The position numbers were made by a program, and so were the translations under genes. This document shows, one piece after another, positions 6,572-13,555 of a stretch of 14,177 nt of DNA (positions within the stretch are counted from its first letter, which is position 1; each line of letters opens with the position of its first letter). The notes under the pieces were generated by a model. It made no database searches and was not told the DNA's origin. It saw nothing but the letters and a program-made list of their open reading frames with translations. The DNA is taken from NCBI GenBank assembly GCA_900549285.1, contig URNW01000023.1:1-14177 (forward strand). Reading direction: 5' to 3'. The stretch comes from an uncultured Mycoplasmatota bacterium. GTDB lineage: Bacteria > Bacillota_I > Bacilli_A > RF39 > UBA660.

Positions 6572-6931
6572 AATAATATTCATAAGCCATGTTCTGTTCC
6601 CTTTCGGGCGACAAATATTTATCTTCTAGTTATACTAGATCCTTACGCCATTTTTTTCTTTTGTAAGAACTCTCCTACCATATTTTGGATTTCTCACTCG
6701 TGGGGTTTACCGCGTTCCATTTCTGCCGTTTCCAGCTTGTACGTTACTATGGCACTTTATGAGATACTCCTTCATGAGCAATCGCTTTTAGAAGTTTTTC
6801 TCGCCGTTAGCTTTAAGCTACCTTAGGTTATTTTTTCCCTAAGCACGAACACTACAGCCATCACAGGTCTGTGTGAGCATGGACTTTCCTCTACATATTA
6901 AAAATTATGCAGCATTTGTCCGAATATTATT
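6572..6931 (-). ncRNA. rnpB: RNase P RNA, Bacillus type (type B)
   Basis: The catalytic RNA of RNase P, which removes 5' leaders from pre-tRNAs. On the minus strand the 5' conserved block reads GUAGAGGAAAGUCCAUGCUC (about 6894-6875), followed by GUAGUGUUCGUGC. The core GGAACGCGGUAAACCCC, then GUGAGAAAUCC and AUGGUAGGAG, lies around 6717-6670. The 3' end GGAACAGAACAUGGCUUA lies at 6600-6583. Ends were set by the P1 helix: AATAATATTC (6931-6922) is perfectly complementary to GAATATTATT (6581-6572). The sequence between the conserved blocks resembles the Bacillus architecture. The 5' end abuts the gpsB stop codon, the same neighbour as in B. subtilis. T-rich sequence after P1 may terminate part of the transcripts. 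Confidence 0.95.
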
Positions 6932-7256
6932 ATTCATATTTTCCGAATACAACTTTTTCTAATTGACTAATTCTTCTTAGCAAATCAACATTACTAGTTC
7001 CACTATTATTAGATGATTCACTTGCTACTAATTGTTCCCTTAAAGAACGAATTTCAGCTTTTAACTTACTGTTATCTTCTGTTAAATCTCTAATTTCCTT
7101 TTCATTCCTTTTGATAATGTTGATAAACTCTGTATAGTCTCTAATTACCATATCTAGGTATTTATCTACCTCTTGAGGGCGATATCCTCTAGCATCAATT
7201 TTAAACTCCTTATCTAATATTTCTTGAGGAGTTAAATAAATTTTATCACTATACAC
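6930..7256 (-). CDS. gpsB: Cell-division regulator GpsB
   Basis: GpsB is a small cytoplasmic coiled-coil protein that docks onto class A PBPs and other division proteins, shuttling peptidoglycan synthesis between septum and side wall. The 108 residues show the DivIVA-like membrane-binding head (LTPQEILDKEFKIDARGYRPQEVDKYLDMVI over about 8-38), a coiled coil (40-75), a Ser/Asn-rich linker, and the conserved C-terminal trimerising helix VDLLRRISQLEKVVFG. The start is GTG (7256) with AAGG ten bases upstream; no ATG fits the head domain. It has its own promoter (7282-7311). Its likely client, a class A PBP, is encoded about 2 kb away at 9405-11996. Confidence 0.95.
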   Translation of the reverse strand: MYSDKIYLTPQEILDKEFKIDARGYRPQEVDKYLDMVIRDYTEFINIIKRNEKEIRDLTEDNSKLKAEIRSLREQLVASESSNNSGTSNVDLLRRISQLEKVVFGKYE

Positions 7257-7281
7257 TTTATCACATCCTTAACACATTTTT

Positions 7282-7311
7282 ATTATAATATTTTTTTAGG
7301 TATTTTGTCAA
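7282..7311 (-). promoter_or_regulatory. Sigma-A promoter of gpsB (and probably rnpB)
   Basis: On the minus strand TTGACA (7311-7306), an 18-base spacer and TATAAT (7287-7282), both perfect hexamers. A second TTGACA lies at 7332-7327, 21 bases further upstream in the same orientation, with no -10 at a usable distance. Confidence 0.8.
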
Positions 7312-7403
7312 TGTCTTTCCCTCTCTTGTCAAATAATGTAAATATTTTCCTTTATTATATTTTAATTTTAAGGATTCAAGCACTGTAAAAATATTGTATA
7401 ACT

Positions 7404-7428
7404 AAAAAAAGAGCAAATTAGCTCCTCT
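7404..7428 (-). terminator. Intrinsic terminator of the surface-protein gene
   Basis: On the minus strand AGAGGAGC pairs with GCTCTTTT (two G-U pairs) around a 6-base loop, ending in a run of seven T. It lies about 20 bases after the stop codon at 7451. Confidence 0.75.
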
Positions 7429-7450
7429 AAATTTTTACACTTAGTTTTTA

Positions 7451-8690
7451 CTATATTTCGTACGGTGTTTTAGATGTGCCATTTCCACTTTTTATTGTTA
7501 CATCATTAGCAATATTAATTACTGGACGGACACCCCATGTGCTACCTACACCATATTCCAAGAGACCACCAGATGATGATATCCCAAATATAACCGCATT
7601 AGAGGCATAATAGGGAGTCATAGTCCAATAAAACTTGTCTGTATTTAGATAATAATTTGGATTATTTTGCCCGTATACTCCTCCCGCCATAGCTACTTCA
7701 TCTGCTGTAATGAGTCCTATTGGATTAGATAATGCTTTATTTCCTTTACTACTTCCACTTACCGTATATAGATCACTACTATTCTTACATTTTAAATTTG
7801 GGCTTTTATTACTTATCAGTCTAATATATCCTCCATAGTATGTAGTTGTTGTTCCTGTTCCTCCTGAACCATTACTGCTTGATGAATTTGTACTTGGCTC
7901 CCGATCTCCACAGAATCCCGCCTCTTTACTGATTTTATCAGCATGACTTGTTAGATTACTGTTATACCAATTATCCAATACTCCTTTAATTGTACTACTA
8001 TTTCCAAGTCCATGCACTTGATTACTTGCATACATGTATCCTACATACATATTATCATTGTATGAACTATTAAATGCACTTGTGCTTATTTGTGTGCTTG
8101 TTCCAGTTGTAGCCGTACTTGTTCCATTATAGATTAATCTAATAGATCCGTCTCCATTGATCCTTATAATTCGCCAATAGTATCCTGCAAATTTGACCCA
8201 GTTATTACCCACTGCCCCTCTAAAATAGTAACTTTCTCCCCAGTCATCCTCTGTTTTATATACTCCTTCATTCGTTGTTGCTACCTGACTAAAATCTGGT
8301 GTTCCACTTTTAATTTGATTGTCTCTTTTGATGGCATCTGCTAATAATATTTTTTGCTCATCAAAATACAAGTAACATTTTGTTCCTTTCGTAGTCAGAG
8401 GTCTTATAGTTAAATTTTTAGTATTCATATCATAAGTGATCGTTATATCTTGTTTTTCTTCCCCTATTTTGCAATAGCTTTTCTCTTCATTTAGAGTATA
8501 TCCTGCTGGTATTTGATCTACTTTGGTGTAACTACTACCATCTTCAATATATACACCTATTAAGTTGTTTTCTTTTAAAGAATTAGCACTAATTAAATTG
8601 GTTTCATTGTTGGTATCCTTTAATTTAAGATACCCCCCCCCCAACTACTATTAATAGTGCTGTTGAGAGGATTATTACTTTTCTTTTCAT
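7451..8690 (-). CDS. Surface-exposed protein, frameshifted at a poly-G tract (apparent phase-OFF allele)
   Basis: The natural start is ATG 8690 (GAGGAG seven bases upstream, promoter 8717-8745). It encodes MKRKVIILSTALLIVV, a signal or anchor segment, then enters ten G (8642-8633). With ten G the frame continues GGGVS and stops at 8627-8625, a 21-residue peptide. With nine or twelve G it would join the long frame that follows (YLKLKDTNNE...), giving about 412 residues; a TTG at 8644 in that frame has no ribosome binding site. The mature part is rich in Ser, Thr, Asn, Tyr and Gly. It contains GYYWRIIRINGDGSIRLIYNG, a Ser/Gly/Thr low-complexity linker, and an end like WGVRPVINI. This resembles DUF6273-type extracytoplasmic domains, a family identity I hold only loosely. 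No sortase motif is seen. It interrupts the gpsB/recU neighbourhood. Confidence 0.8.
8633..8642 (-). repeat. Homopolymeric G10 tract (C10 on plus), candidate contingency locus
   Basis: Ten consecutive C on the plus strand, strikingly out of place in such AT-rich DNA. It sits exactly where the signal segment meets the mature protein, so a gain or loss of one base by slipped-strand pairing would switch the gene on or off. Lengths 9 and 12 are in frame; 10 (seen here) and 11 run into TAA within a few codons. Confidence 0.9.
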
Positions 8691-8716
8691 TTCTTTTCTC
8701 CTCTATTCTATTATTA

Positions 8717-8745
8717 TTTATACCATATTGTTGAGTTTTTTTCAA
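8717..8745 (-). promoter_or_regulatory. Extended -10 sigma-A promoter of the surface-protein gene
   Basis: On the minus strand TTGAAA (8745-8740), a 17-base spacer and TATAAA (8722-8717), preceded by TGG, the extended -10 element. It lies 27 bases before ATG 8690. An intact promoter argues that the frameshifted gene is not simply decaying. Confidence 0.7.
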
Positions 8746-8822
8746 TAGATTTTGATGTCAAAATTAGTTGTCAATCAATAGTAAAATAAACTTGCAAAGT
8801 AGATATTTTTAGTTATTTATAG

Positions 8823-8828
8823 TATAAT
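8823..8828 (+). promoter_or_regulatory. Possible -10 of the recU-ponA operon
   Basis: A perfect TATAAT stands 17 bases before the recU ATG, but no recognisable -35 lies 16-18 bases upstream; the nearest candidate, TTGCAA at 8792-8797, is 25 bases away. The transcript would begin almost at the ribosome binding site, so this remains tentative. Confidence 0.35.
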
Positions 8829-8845
8829 TAATTAAGGTGAAGTGC

Positions 8846-9424
8846 ATGAAGTATCCTAATAACATCAAAAAAAAATATAAGAGAGAAATTAATTATAAGA
8901 ATCGAGGAATGGATTTAGAAAGTTTAATTAATGAAGCTTGTAAATATTACTTAGAGCGTGATATTGCTATTATTTATAAGAAGCCTACTCCTATTGGAGT
9001 TGTAGATGTTGATTATAAAAATGGAGCTGTCATTAATAAAGCTTATTTTAAAGAGCCCTCTACTTTAGATTATAATGGGATATATAAAGGAAAATATATT
9101 GAATTTGATGCTAAGGAGTGTCAATCGAAAACTAGTTTTCCACTTAGTAATATTCATGATCACCAAATTAAACATATTGATAATATTATTAGACATGGAG
9201 GAATTGCTTTCTTAATTATTAGTATGAATGGACAATATTATTTATTTAAAGGAAATGATTTGTTAGATTTTATAAAGAATAATACACGAAAAAGTATTCC
9301 CTACTCTATAATAGAAGAAATTGGATATTTATTAAAAGTAAATTATAATATTGGTATTGATTATATAAAAGGAATAGAAAAAGCTTATGAAGGAGTTGGT
9401 TATTTTGAAAATACCAAAGATTAA
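8846..9424 (+). CDS. recU: Holliday junction resolvase RecU
   Basis: RecU cleaves Holliday junctions in recombinational repair and chromosome segregation of Firmicutes. The 192-residue protein follows Bacillus RecU throughout: NRGMDLESLINEACKYYL near the start, YKKPTPIGVVDVDY, then DYNGIYKGKYIEFDAKECQSK...TSFPL. The PD-(D/E)xK active site is D75, D88 and K90. B. subtilis has E at the middle position (D88/E101/K103), and the spacing is identical here, so this is a conservative Glu-to-Asp change. HDHQIKHI and the FLIIS strand follow. ATG 8846 was chosen over GTG 8837 because AAGGTGA ends five bases before it and because the family starts close to YPN. Nine A in a row encode the KKK at 8-10. recU-ponA is the standard Bacilli operon. 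Confidence 0.95.
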   Translation: MKYPNNIKKKYKREINYKNRGMDLESLINEACKYYLERDIAIIYKKPTPIGVVDVDYKNGAVINKAYFKEPSTLDYNGIYKGKYIEFDAKECQSKTSFPLSNIHDHQIKHIDNIIRHGGIAFLIISMNGQYYLFKGNDLLDFIKNNTRKSIPYSIIEEIGYLLKVNYNIGIDYIKGIEKAYEGVGYFENTKD

Positions 9425-11996
9425 AATTAAAAAGAAAGTGAATCATAGCAAAAAAGCAGTTAAAGAGAAGAAACGAGGTAGTAAGAAAAATACTATTTTA
9501 ATTATTTTAATAAGTATGGGTATTGTTATTGCATCTGCGATTTTAGCTTTTGCTTTATATATTATTATTACTTCACCAGATTTTGTAGTTGAAGAATTAT
9601 ATACTAAAGAGCCAACTGTTTTATATGATAAAAATGGAGATGAACTTACTAGAATTGGTAAAGAAAATGTAGAATTAGTTACTTATAGTGATTTACCACA
9701 AGTACTAGTTGATGCTTTAATAGCAACAGAAGATTCTAGATTCTTCCAACATAATGGTTTTGATGCTGCAAGATTTTTTAAAGCTAGTTTAGGTCAACTT
9801 GCTGGTAAAAATGCTGGTGGTGCTTCTACTTTATCTATGCAAGTTATAAAGAATACTTATACAGATGCTACAAAAACAGATGGAATAGAAGGTATTATTC
9901 GTAAGTTTACAGATATTTATATGGCTGTATTTAAATTAGAGGCATCTTATACAAAAGAGGAAATTATTGAATTTTATTTAAATAGTCAGTGGTTAGGTAG
10001 AGGTACTACTAATTATGCTTCTATTAATGGAGTTGAACAAGCTAGTCAATATTACTTTGGTAAATCAGTTTCTGATTTAACTTTATCAGAAGCTAGTCTA
10101 CTGGTTGGTATGTTTAATGCTCCAGATGCTTATAATCCTTATAAATCTCCTGAACTTGCTAGTGAAAGACGGTCAACAGTATTAAGCTTAATGGTTAGAC
10201 ATGGTTATATTACAGAAGAAGAAAAAGAAATGGCTGAAAATGTTCCTGTTCAAAGTTTACTTGCAGATCGTTCTCAAGAAACAAGCGATTCTTTTCAAGC
10301 ATTTATTGATTTTGTTTTAATGCAAGTTCAAGAAGAAACAGGCGATAATCCTTATAATACATCCATGGAAATTTATACTACTTTAGATCCAGATATTCAA
10401 AGCGTTTTAACACAAATAGAAAATGAAGAAATTTATGAGTTTGCTAATGATGTTGTACAGTTTGGTATGGCTGTTACTAGTACGGAAGATGGATCAGTAT
10501 TAGCAATATCTGGCGGTAGAGATTATGCTGTACAAGGAACTAATAGAGGTGTAGGAAAAAAATATAGAGGAATAGCTAGACAACCAGGTTCAGCGGCTAA
10601 AATAATATTTGACTATGGACCATATGTAGAATATTTAAATGGCTCTTCTGGTACTTTGTTCTTAGATGAAGCTTGGAATTATACTAAAGGTGGAAGTGTT
10701 GTAAATGCTGATAGAAAATATTGGGGAGAAATTACAATGCGTAGAGCTTTAGTTAATTCAAGAAACGTTCCTGCTATTCAAGCTTTTCAACAAGTAGAAA
10801 ATGAAGTTGGATTAGATAAAATTGCTGAGTTTGCACATGGCTTAGGAATTGATTATGGAGAAAATTTATATGAATCGGCTGGATTAGGCGGATTTGATGG
10901 TACTGATCCTCTTTCTATGTCTGCTGCTTATGCTGCATTTGGTCGTGGTGGCATTTATATTGAGCCTTATTCTTTCACAAAAGTTGTTTATTCAGAAACA
11001 GAAGAAGTTTATACACATCCTGTTGTTAAAAATCGTGTTATGAGTGAAGAAACTGCATATATTATTACTGACATTTTAGTTGATGCTGGTATTGGTGGTA
11101 TTGGTGGTAATATTGGAGCAAGTAGCAGTAAACAAATAGCAGCTAAAGGTGGTACTTCTACTATTGATAAAGCTAGTGCTCAAGCAAATGGCATTCCATC
11201 AAGTGCTACTCCAAATCACTGGAATATCACTTATTCCCCAGAATATTCTATTGCTTTATGGTATGGTTATGATAAGAATAGTCAAGGTTATTTAACTAGT
11301 AGTACAGGTATGTCGGCTCGTAAAGCAATTATGAGAGCTGCTGCTACTAGAATTTATACTAAAAAATCTCAATTTCAAAAGCCTTCTGGAGTTGTATCTG
11401 CTACAGTTGAGTTAGGAACATACCCTCTTCAACTTGCTAGTGAACATACACCAAGTAATTTAAAAGTTACTGAATTATTTAAATCAGGATATGAACCTAC
11501 AGAGGTTTCAAGTAGATTTGATACTTTAAAAGATCCTACTAATGGTAAAGCTACATATGATGGTTCAACTATTAAAATTACTTGGGATGCAATTGAAACG
11601 CCTGATGCAATTAATCCTAGTTATTTAGAAGAATATTTTAATGGATATTTCAGTAATTCTTATAGTCAATACGCTCAAAAATATTATCAAGCAAGAATTG
11701 ACTATAATAATGCTAACATTGGAACAATTGGATATCAAGTTTACTTAAAAGATGCTAGTGGGAATTTAGTTAGTCTTGGATATACAACAAACAATTATTA
11801 TACTTATACTGCTACTCCTGGAACAGAATATACTTTTGTTATTAAATCTGCTTATAGTATTTTTAAAAATAATATGAGTCCTGGTTTAACTATAAGTGCG
11901 AAAACAAATATGGATAGTAATATTGAAGATATGGTAGATCCAGATAAACCTAATACATCTAATAAGCCATCTGGTGGTAATACAGGATTAGAATAG
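9405..11996 (+). CDS. ponA: Class A penicillin-binding protein (PBP1-type)
   Basis: A bifunctional peptidoglycan glycosyltransferase/transpeptidase. The start is TTG 9405 (863 residues), with AAGGAG nine bases upstream inside recU; the frame also opens at ATG 9387, but that site has no ribosome binding sequence. A Lys-rich cytoplasmic tail (1-29) and a membrane helix (30-56) come first. The GT51 domain follows (about 70-250), with the catalytic TEDSRFFQHNG (E109), GGASTLSMQ and EFYLNSQWLGRG. The transpeptidase domain (about 330-620) has SAAK at 396-399 and SRN at 452-454, but the third motif reads KGGT (581-584) instead of KTGT/KSGT. A fibronectin type III-like domain (about 690-840) and a Pro/Asn/Ser/Gly tail close the protein. 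GpsB, encoded nearby, is a known class A PBP partner. Confidence 0.95.
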   Translation: MKIPKIKIKKKVNHSKKAVKEKKRGSKKNTILIILISMGIVIASAILAFALYIIITSPDFVVEELYTKEPTVLYDKNGDELTRIGKENVELVTYSDLPQVLVDALIATEDSRFFQHNGFDAARFFKASLGQLAGKNAGGASTLSMQVIKNTYTDATKTDGIEGIIRKFTDIYMAVFKLEASYTKEEIIEFYLNSQWLGRGTTNYASINGVEQASQYYFGKSVSDLTLSEASLLVGMFNAPDAYNPYKSPELASERRSTVLSLMVRHGYITEEEKEMAENVPVQSLLADRSQETSDSFQAFIDFVLMQVQEETGDNPYNTSMEIYTTLDPDIQSVLTQIENEEIYEFANDVVQFGMAVTSTEDGSVLAISGGRDYAVQGTNRGVGKKYRGIARQPGSAAKIIFDYGPYVEYLNGSSGTLFLDEAWNYTKGGSVVNADRKYWGEITMRRALVNSRNVPAIQAFQQVENEVGLDKIAEFAHGLGIDYGENLYESAGLGGFDGTDPLSMSAAYAAFGRGGIYIEPYSFTKVVYSETEEVYTHPVVKNRVMSEETAYIITDILVDAGIGGIGGNIGASSSKQIAAKGGTSTIDKASAQANGIPSSATPNHWNITYSPEYSIALWYGYDKNSQGYLTSSTGMSARKAIMRAAATRIYTKKSQFQKPSGVVSATVELGTYPLQLASEHTPSNLKVTELFKSGYEPTEVSSRFDTLKDPTNGKATYDGSTIKITWDAIETPDAINPSYLEEYFNGYFSNSYSQYAQKYYQARIDYNNANIGTIGYQVYLKDASGNLVSLGYTTNNYYTYTATPGTEYTFVIKSAYSIFKNNMSPGLTISAKTNMDSNIEDMVDPDKPNTSNKPSGGNTGLE

Positions 11997-12022
11997 AGTT
12001 CGTTTATGACGAATTCTTTTTT
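11996..12022 (+). terminator. Intrinsic terminator of recU-ponA
   Basis: GAGTTCG (11996-12002) pairs with CGAATTC (12010-12016; one G-U pair) around a 7-base loop, followed by six T. The stem begins at the last base of the ponA stop codon. Confidence 0.8.
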
Positions 12023-12027
12023 ATTGA

Positions 12028-12057
12028 AAAGCAAACTATAATTTCATAGTTTGCTTT
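12028..12057 (-). terminator. Terminator hairpin at the end of sigE
   Basis: AAAGCAAACTA (12028-12038) pairs perfectly with TAGTTTGCTTT (12047-12057) around an 8-base loop. On the minus strand it ends in CTTTTC, a weak U-tract. The last codons and stop of sigE lie inside it. It stands back to back with the ponA terminator. Confidence 0.75.
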
Positions 12058-12719
12058 AATCTTTTAATTACTTTTTTCTCAATTCTTGATATATAACTTT
12101 GAGATATTCCTAATTTTTCTGCTACTTCTTTTTGAGTGTATTCCTCAGTATTATTTAGTCCATATCTTAATGTCATAATCTCTTTTTCACGTTTATCTAA
12201 TGATTTGATCTCTTTTGTTAATAGTTCTTTATTTAAGCTTTTTTCATATTCATTAGGAACAAAGTCTATTTCTGTTCCTAAAATATCTTCTAAATGTAAT
12301 TCGTTTCCTTCTGAATCATAGTTTAAAGCATCTTCAAAACTAATTTCTCCCCTTCTTTTTTTATTTTTTCGTAAAAACATTAAAATTTCATTTGAAATAC
12401 AACGAGATGCGTAAGTTGCTAATTTAATATTTTTATCTAATTTATAAGTATTAATTCCTTTAATTAAACCTATTGAACCAATACTTACTAAGTCTTCCAC
12501 ATCATAACCAGTATTTTCATATTTTTTAGCTAGAAATACTACTAATCTTAAATTATGTTCTATTAATTTATTTTTTGCTATTATATCTCCTTTCCCTGCT
12601 TTTATAATACAATCTCTTTCTTCTTTTTCCTCTAATGGGGGTGGTAATTTATCAGTTGATCCTATAAAGAAACATTCATTGTATTTATCTCTTAACCATG
12701 ATAGTATTTTATTTAACAT
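12036..12719 (-). CDS. sigE: Sporulation sigma factor SigE (mother-cell pro-sigma-E)
   Basis: Sigma-E directs early mother-cell gene expression after asymmetric division. The 227 residues match it closely: the LPPPL segment after the pro-sequence, region 2 from NLRLVVFLAKKYENTGYDVEDL to the ATYASRCISNEILMFLRKNKK block, the SFEDALNYDSEGNELHLEDILGT linker, and region 4 with QKEVAEKLGISQSYISRIEK. The pro-sequence before FFIG is about 16 residues (MLNKILSWLRDKYNEC), roughly ten shorter than in B. subtilis. The start overlaps spoIIGA by seven bases; GGAGG lies four bases before ATG 12719. It is followed by convergent ponA, not by sigG as in B. subtilis. Confidence 0.96.
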   Translation of the reverse strand: MLNKILSWLRDKYNECFFIGSTDKLPPPLEEKEERDCIIKAGKGDIIAKNKLIEHNLRLVVFLAKKYENTGYDVEDLVSIGSIGLIKGINTYKLDKNIKLATYASRCISNEILMFLRKNKKRRGEISFEDALNYDSEGNELHLEDILGTEIDFVPNEYEKSLNKELLTKEIKSLDKREKEIMTLRYGLNNTEEYTQKEVAEKLGISQSYISRIEKKVIKRLKQTMKL

Positions 12720-13468
12720 ATTTCCTCCAATATTTTATAATTTAATAAACAATCAATTCCATTTAACTTAAATGTTTGTTCACTTAATCCTATTAAATAA
12801 TTCGATAATCTTTTATTATTTATCACAATATATTCAGGTTTAATACATTCTAATAATCCGTGATAATTTAAAGCGTTATATGGAACATACATAGGACTTC
12901 TAATTTTAATATTATCCTTTAACTTCTTTTTATTTAATAATATGATTGGTTTATTGGTAATGGGATCTACTAATTTATTTCCAGTATCTAAAAAAGCAGT
13001 AATATTTAACTCTTGTTGATTATTAAAAACTATCTTTATTTTATAATAATAATTTTTAATTTCTTTTACTACCTTTAAGCTTTTCATAAATATATATAAA
13101 ATAAAGGGTGCTAATAAAAGAAGAATTAAATCATTTATCTTATTAAATTCTACATTTAAATAATAAACAAATCCTCCTAATATAATGCTAACCATATAAA
13201 GATATATTATATTATAAAAAGTATATTTTATATTTTTATAACCAAACGCTATTAATACCATTATTATTCCTAAGATTATTTTTAATATTGTAAATAAAAT
13301 ACTATTTATAGGAATAAATAAACTGAATAATGTTACTTCACCAAATAAAGATGCTAATATTAATTTATAAACCTTGCTATATCTTTTTAAGGCTATATTT
13401 ATTGTTAAAAGTAGTAAAAAATCAAATAAAAAATTAATAGTCATTAATAAGTCAATATATATGATCAT
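12713..13468 (-). CDS. spoIIGA: Pro-sigma-E processing protease SpoIIGA
   Basis: A membrane aspartic protease that removes the pro-sequence from sigma-E once activated by the forespore signal SpoIIR. The start at ATG 13468 gives 251 residues beginning MIIYIDLLMTINFLFDFLLL, matching the family's N-terminus; GGTGA lies four bases upstream. An in-frame ATG at 13516 would lie inside the promoter -35 and is rejected. About five membrane helices occupy residues 5-130. The cytoplasmic protease domain follows with AFLDTGNKLVDPITNKPI, whose D161-T-G is the catalytic motif. Homology is otherwise low, as usual for this fast-evolving protein. It overlaps sigE by seven bases, so protease and substrate are cotranslated. 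Confidence 0.93.
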   Translation of the reverse strand: MIIYIDLLMTINFLFDFLLLLTINIALKRYSKVYKLILASLFGEVTLFSLFIPINSILFTILKIILGIIMVLIAFGYKNIKYTFYNIIYLYMVSIILGGFVYYLNVEFNKINDLILLLLAPFILYIFMKSLKVVKEIKNYYYKIKIVFNNQQELNITAFLDTGNKLVDPITNKPIILLNKKKLKDNIKIRSPMYVPYNALNYHGLLECIKPEYIVINNKRLSNYLIGLSEQTFKLNGIDCLLNYKILEEIC

Positions 13469-13483
13469 AGAATCACCAGTATG

Positions 13484-13516
13484 ATTATATAACAACCTAT
13501 TTAAAAAAATTGTCAA
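13484..13516 (-). promoter_or_regulatory. spoIIG-type promoter with long spacer and a Spo0A-box-like -35
   Basis: On the minus strand TTGACA (13516-13511) and TATAAT (13489-13484) are perfect hexamers but 21 bases apart, too far for ordinary sigma-A recognition. B. subtilis spoIIG has the same oddity (22 bases), overcome by Spo0A~P bound over the -35. Here TTTGACA (13517-13511) matches the reverse 0A box TTCGACA at six of seven positions and overlaps the -35, as in B. subtilis. Confidence 0.7.
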
Positions 13517-13518
13517 AT

Positions 13519-13552
13519 AAAAACTATCATCTTCATTTTGATGATAATTTTT
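13519..13552 (-). terminator. Terminator of the 3' surface-protein gene
   Basis: On the minus strand a 13-pair stem, 13552-13540 with 13531-13519 (one G-U), around an 8-base loop, ends in GTTTTTATTT. It insulates the spoIIGA promoter, whose -35 begins three bases further on. Confidence 0.75.
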
Positions 13553-13555
13553 ACA

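Noticed and set aside
6455..6826. Plus-strand reading frame of 123 codons
   Set aside because: It lies opposite rnpB and the start of the rodZ-like gene. Its sequence is the complement of conserved RNase P RNA blocks, and it has no ribosome binding site.
8642..8644. TTG at 8644 as the start of the surface protein
   Set aside because: No ribosome binding site precedes it and it would remove the signal segment. The ATG at 8690 has both a strong site and a promoter, so a frameshift in the G run explains the data better.
8867..8875. A9 run near the start of recU as a second contingency tract
   Set aside because: A runs of this length are expected in such AT-rich DNA; the gene is in frame, and switching off recU has no obvious benefit.
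13511..13516. Extension of SpoIIGA to an ATG at 13516
   Set aside because: That start would lie within the -35 of the spoIIG promoter and add 16 residues not typical of the family; ATG 13468 matches the usual N-terminus.
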